Below are positions 60,924-64,000 of a DNA stretch of 64,000 bases, piece by piece. The DNA is taken from positions 35,379,546 through 35,443,545 of the forward strand of contig CM067068.1 in assembly GCA_033980235.1 (NCBI GenBank). The letters run 5' to 3'. The DNA comes from Diadema setosum. Its lineage: Eukaryota; Echinodermata; Echinoidea; Diadematoida; Diadematidae. Numbering within the stretch: the stretch's first letter is position 1; each line of letters begins with the position of its first letter. A program made the position numbers and the translations under genes. The notes under the pieces were generated by a model. The model did not search any database, was not told the DNA's origin, and saw nothing but the letters and a program-made list of their open reading frames with translations.

Positions 60924-63517
60924 AATCTATCTATCAATCTATCAATTATTGCTGATGTTAGAATAACACTTATTAACAATCACGCTATCTACTCTTTCAG
61001 CTACGTTGTGATAAGAGGAACAAACTTACCTGCCAGGTCTGCTAAGACAATCTTACTGCGCCGACCTCTCCCTCCTTCCCCGTCTCTCTGCTCTACAGTG
61101 ATGGTGAAGATTCCATGAGCTCTGCAGATAAATCATGTGATTTAAGCAATCATCAGACCACAAAAACAAAATTTTCCCCCGCGGAGTAAGCATAAACTAG
61201 TATGTAAATTTAGTGGATTTCAATTTTAACCACTTTATAATTCTAACCTTTTCTTTTTTAACCACTGTCAGAATGCATTGTAACAACACGCTGTATTGTC
61301 AGTACTCTGTAAAACAACTGCAGAAGTGCAATTCATTTTGACAGAAACTGAAGCAAATGCAAAAAGTAATTTTTCATTCCGGTTGAACAAAGTAGCCAGG
61401 AAATACAGACAAATGCTTGTATATTAATCTCAATGAAGGGTAACAGAGAATGGAACAACACATACAAATAAATGGCAAAGGATTGTAGAAGGCAAAATCA
61501 AGGGACCAGAAGAAAGAGAAGAAAAAATGTCACCTTGCTCTGTGGGCCTTGATGTCAGTAGCTCCCATCTTCCTGGCTCGGCTACCTTGGTCATAGTAAC
61601 GAGACAGGTCGTCTCCACTCTTGGCCACCAACTCGGAGAGACCATCGACAAAACTGGATTGAGAAAGGGAAGAAACATTTCCTATCAAAGATCAAGCATG
61701 TCACCTTTTGGAAGAAATGTTAATGCCTCGCAAAACTTGACTCCACAAAGAAATTTTTCAATAGATCAAGCAGAGTGTTTTGCACAGGACATGTATCACA
61801 ATATCAAAGGGTGGTTATTGTTGTAACTGAGCAAGAAAATTTTTTGTCTCTAACGTGGACACTTGGCCTGACATGGATGCATGGCTAAACATGGTTGTTG
61901 GGTAAATTTATGCTTGTGCACGTCTTGTGGCTGTGTCAAAATATAGGAATGTACCAAGTTCATTTTGCAGTTCTTGTTTTCCAGGTGAACAGGTCAAAGG
62001 TACAAATGTGTAGAACACAGTTCTGTTCAAATCCAGATGACTACACAAAACACATAAATGCCTCGATCCTCCCCATTCCAATGTATCACTGTTCCAACAG
62101 TAAATACGCTCTACTTTTTTTTTTCTTTTTGAAGGAGAGATTTTGTTTCATTATCAAGGAACTGTACTGCTACAAAGTATTTCTCACAGACAATCCATAC
62201 CCTCATATGTTTTTTTTTTTTTGCTGACTCACATTCCAATTTGTGGATGTTGTCTAATCTGCATCTCATCGGTGTGTGGGTTCAGCAAATCTGTCATTTG
62301 CTCATCCATGATCTGTGGAAAAAAAGACAATATTGTGATAGCATTACCACTGTACAAATGACATTTCATCTGTCACCAGTAAATGTAACAGCACATTCCT
62401 TGCAGAATCAAGAAAGTAGCCTATCGGTATACAAGATGTTTACACTGCAAAGTGCTGTGTACATACGTGTACAACAAGAGATGGGTACATTTAAACATTA
62501 CAATTAATCAGAGGGATATAATATTGACAAAATAATGAGACGGGCAAAAAGTCTAGTTCCTGATGGTATAGCAAAATTTCACAGAAAGCATGCTGGTGTA
62601 AATTACATGCACAGCTATCAAAGGAAACAAATGGCAGGATTATGATTTTGTGGTATTATCAATCCCAAATGCTGGTGTTCTTACCCTTCTTTTCAAGTAA
62701 AAACAAAATCCAATAACATTACAATTCTTACCTCAAGAAAGGAAACTGTGATGAGGAATTGCTTCTTTGATTCTTTGATCTGTTTGAAAAGACTCCTGTT
62801 AATCTGTAGAAAAAAAAACAACAACATCCATCCAGATTTCATAATACAATATCACAAGAGTCTTGTACACAACTGAACATTTCCTGCAAAGCCTGTATCT
62901 ACTGCAGTAACAATTCCAATACCCATAACTTACTGACAAATCTTAAAACTCTATTGCTGCCAGAGTACTTGTGATACTTATCGGATGCATTTGTTGTGCT
63001 CTGTGAGCTGTGGTGTGAAACACTCAGAGTAGATGAAAGGTAAACCAGTGATGGTGTCTCATGAATGGCCAGTAAAGACTTTGTTGTATTCATAGTCCCA
63101 TGTGGTTTGCAAACATGTCAGGAAAAGACTAATGTGATATTCTGTGCTCAATGTTGTTTTGGACAAGGGACCCATGACTTTGGTCAAATGAATAGAAACA
63201 TATGATTTTGTAAGACATAAACAGATTACCAGTATCTTTGTTTGTTTGTTTGTTTGTTTTTACTCCATGTACATGTGGTCTACTGAAATGTGAAGCTAGA
63301 CATTATAGAGCACAAAATGAGAGTAAGGTCATCAACCAAGAACCAAAACAGACTTCAATGGTTCTCATACCATGGGAACAAGTCCAGGATCCTCATTTGG
63401 TCCCGACATAAGATGAGTCTTCCCACTGTTGGTTGGTCCAAAGGCAATGATGGTTGCATTGTAGCCCTCAAGGGCCCTCTTCAGCAGGGGCTCACACTGC
63501 TCCTTGTAGACCAGGCT
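46752..63517 (-). CDS. Kinesin-like protein with divergent motor and coiled-coil tail (5' partial, 17 exons visible)
   Basis: Exons in transcript order: 63371-63517, 62732-62803, 62233-62312, 61534-61653, 61030-61121, 59011-59041, 58642-58741, 57946-58083, 57249-57365, 56331-56435, 55739-55831, 54799-54895, 53449-53591, 52689-52850, 50579-50785, 47373-47523, 46752-46834. All are GT-AG and phase-consistent, giving 645 visible residues plus stop. The first roughly 60-90 motor residues lie outside. The motor has a P-loop GPTNSGKT (27-34), switch II DLAGSE (168-173), [13 protein letters not shown], and the closing [14 protein letters not shown] / [19 protein letters not shown]. The [18 protein letters not shown] segment and motor end resemble kinesin-3. 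Switch I NxxSSRSH is replaced by KAHRARAH (135-142), and the LKEAxxINKS helix after switch II is missing. Residues from about 261 on are Glu/Lys/Arg-rich coiled coil, ending in a Ser-rich [13 protein letters not shown]; no FHA domain is seen. The subfamily is not settled. Confidence 0.9.
47931..49590. mobile_element. 1.66 kb inverted-repeat element carrying a minisatellite
   Basis: The ends match in 25 of 27 positions as inverted repeats around GTTTACAGTGCGAGGCT (left 47931-47957, right 49564-49590). GTTTACACTG-type words and GC-rich GGCCGCG segments lie near both ends. The centre is a tandem array (48220-49130) followed by an ACACGGACGG simple repeat. No transposase. It lies in a kinesin intron. 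The superfamily is undetermined. Confidence 0.7.
48220..49130. repeat. Six-copy 158 bp minisatellite rich in AGGTCAAAGGTCA
   Basis: The GTGTAGAAGTTTTGAAG segment recurs at about 48281, 48444, 48601, 48758, 48916 and 49074 (last diverged), with spacings of 163, 157, 157, 158 and 158. Each unit begins with tandem AGGTCA half-sites and contains TAGTGCCATCACATAAAG. An (ACACGGACGG)-type tract follows at about 49165-49235. Confidence 0.9.
51414..52196. mobile_element. 783 bp piggyBac-like element, diverged copy 3
   Basis: The ends CCCTAAAAAGACTGGG and CCCAGTCTTTTTAGGG are inverted repeats flanked by TTAA (51410-51413, 52197-52200). Near the ends are palindromes GGGGCCTAAAAGGCCCC and the matching CCCTTTAGGCCC, analogous to but different in core from copies 1 and 2. 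The interior shares the TCGACATTTCGCG and ACAAAAGGTCGAAAAAACAA features with them. It sits in the kinesin intron between exons 52689-52850 and 50579-50785. Confidence 0.85.
53700..54380. repeat. Interspersed repeat with CTTGGCGGAGGT end
   Basis: Contains GCAGACCTCCGCCAAGCATG at 53860-53880 and, after CAAACAAACGAACAAAC, a duplicated AACATAACCTCCTCCCTTGG/CGGAGGT segment at about 54301-54372. It lies in a kinesin intron. A similar CCTCCGCC block is at the window end near 63970. The type of element is not resolved. Confidence 0.5.
54700..54778. mobile_element. 79 bp TTAA-flanked MITE (piggyBac-like), second copy
   Basis: A diverged, inverted relative of 7466-7550: it shares GACGAGTCCCAAG, GTGTCTATGG-like and CAAAATCA blocks. 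It is flanked by TTAA at 54696-54699 and 54779-54782. It ends 20 bases before the kinesin exon at 54799-54895, within the donor-side intron. Confidence 0.7.
59462..60494. repeat. 1 kb near-perfect palindrome in a kinesin intron
   Basis: The left arm starts ATTAAAGATAATAAAAAGTT and the right arm ends with its near reverse complement. Matching blocks run inward (TTGAGGTACCAAAACTTTTT, GAGAGCACTTTGGGGC, ATTCAGGATCATGACAG, GTAGCTCTCC) to a centre near 59990. The left arm has roughly 85 extra bases (about 59600-59690) containing the small palindrome CGACGCTGTCCAGCGTCG. It lies in the 2 kb intron between exons 61030-61121 and 59011-59041. Confidence 0.85.
60640..60950. repeat. (TATC)n microsatellite
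   Basis: Long tract of TATC and diverged relatives, purest at about 60868-60925. Open frames through it are low-complexity artefacts. Confidence 0.95.
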
Positions 63518-63599
63518 CTGCAGGGCAAAGGTCAAAGTCATCAAATTTACATTGCATAACATCACCACAGAAAATATGTTGTACAAAGGCATGAACATG

Positions 63600-64000
63600 C
63601 ATTATCTACAAAATGTATCTGTACAAAGGACTTATTTCATGAATCTTCTGATAATTAGACAATTAATGACTTCTGAAAAAAAAAAAAACTGTTTTATTAT
63701 AATGTCCCTTTGACAGTAGCAATGTGATACCCTACAATTATACATGACACATATTGGTATACAATTTCCAACACTGGATAATTGCTCACATCTGTACGCA
63801 ATGCGTATGTCACCTCAGTCAATGAATAATCTTATACATGAACATGCTATTCCTGCCATCCCACTACAACTGGAAAAAAACAAATGGTCCAGAAAAGGTA
63901 GGCAATGGGGTTAAGGTGCGGGAACAAAAAACAAAAAAAAACTAGATATATCGCTACGGCGACTGATATGCCTCCGCCATCATGCATGGTTCTCCTAATA
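63600..64000. other. Kinesin intron at window end
   Basis: AT-rich intronic DNA upstream (on the minus strand) of the first visible kinesin exon. No further motor exon was recognised before the window ends. Confidence 0.5.

Noticed and set aside
60621..61118. 165-codon open frame rich in Leu-Ser-Ile-Tyr
   Set aside because: Translation of a (TATC)n microsatellite that runs into an antisense kinesin exon.

Overview
This 64 kb window is nuclear DNA of an animal. Genes are split by GT-AG introns with AT-rich, repeat-laden intronic and intergenic DNA. Protein similarity (RPS3A, YIPF6, a kinesin) does not fix the species. The mix of foldback-like elements, TTAA-flanked and TA-flanked inverted-repeat elements, (TTGAA)n-tailed LINEs and a tRNA-headed SINE suggests a marine invertebrate, perhaps an echinoderm; this is inference only.

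Layout. (1) 434-1096, plus strand: the last two exons of an unrecognised gene that begins before the window. (2) 8743-21956, minus strand: a complete seven-exon YIPF6 gene (Yip1-family Golgi membrane protein, 235 codons). (3) 24800-37956, plus strand: a complete six-exon RPS3A gene (small-subunit ribosomal protein eS1, 265 codons), with a pyrimidine tract fitting a 5' TOP start and an unusually long 9.2 kb first intron. (4) 27232-30796, minus strand, inside that first intron: a four-exon, 104-codon gene that I do not recognise; no single reading frame shows it, and it emerges only by joining short exons of matching phase. (5) 46752 to beyond 63517, minus strand: seventeen exons of a kinesin-like protein with a divergent motor domain and a long coiled-coil tail; its 5' end lies outside the window.

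The space between exons is mostly mobile DNA. There are five TTAA-flanked piggyBac-like non-autonomous elements in two size classes, and several TA-flanked elements ending in CAGTG..., of pogo/Tigger type. One of these carries a nested TTAA element whose pre-insertion sequence can be read from its own internal duplications. Two elements are built from inverted arrays of a 14-15 bp motif. A foldback-like block contains a 302 bp higher-order tandem repeat. A 1 kb palindrome lies in a kinesin intron, and a 1.66 kb inverted-repeat element carries six 158 bp units. There are also several short MITEs, one LINE reverse-transcriptase remnant, three LINE 3' ends and one SINE.

The genes show no functional linkage. 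The most original observations are the nested antisense gene, the kinesin with eroded nucleotide-sensing motifs, and the motif-array elements. I saw no CRISPR array, phage, operon or prokaryotic system.
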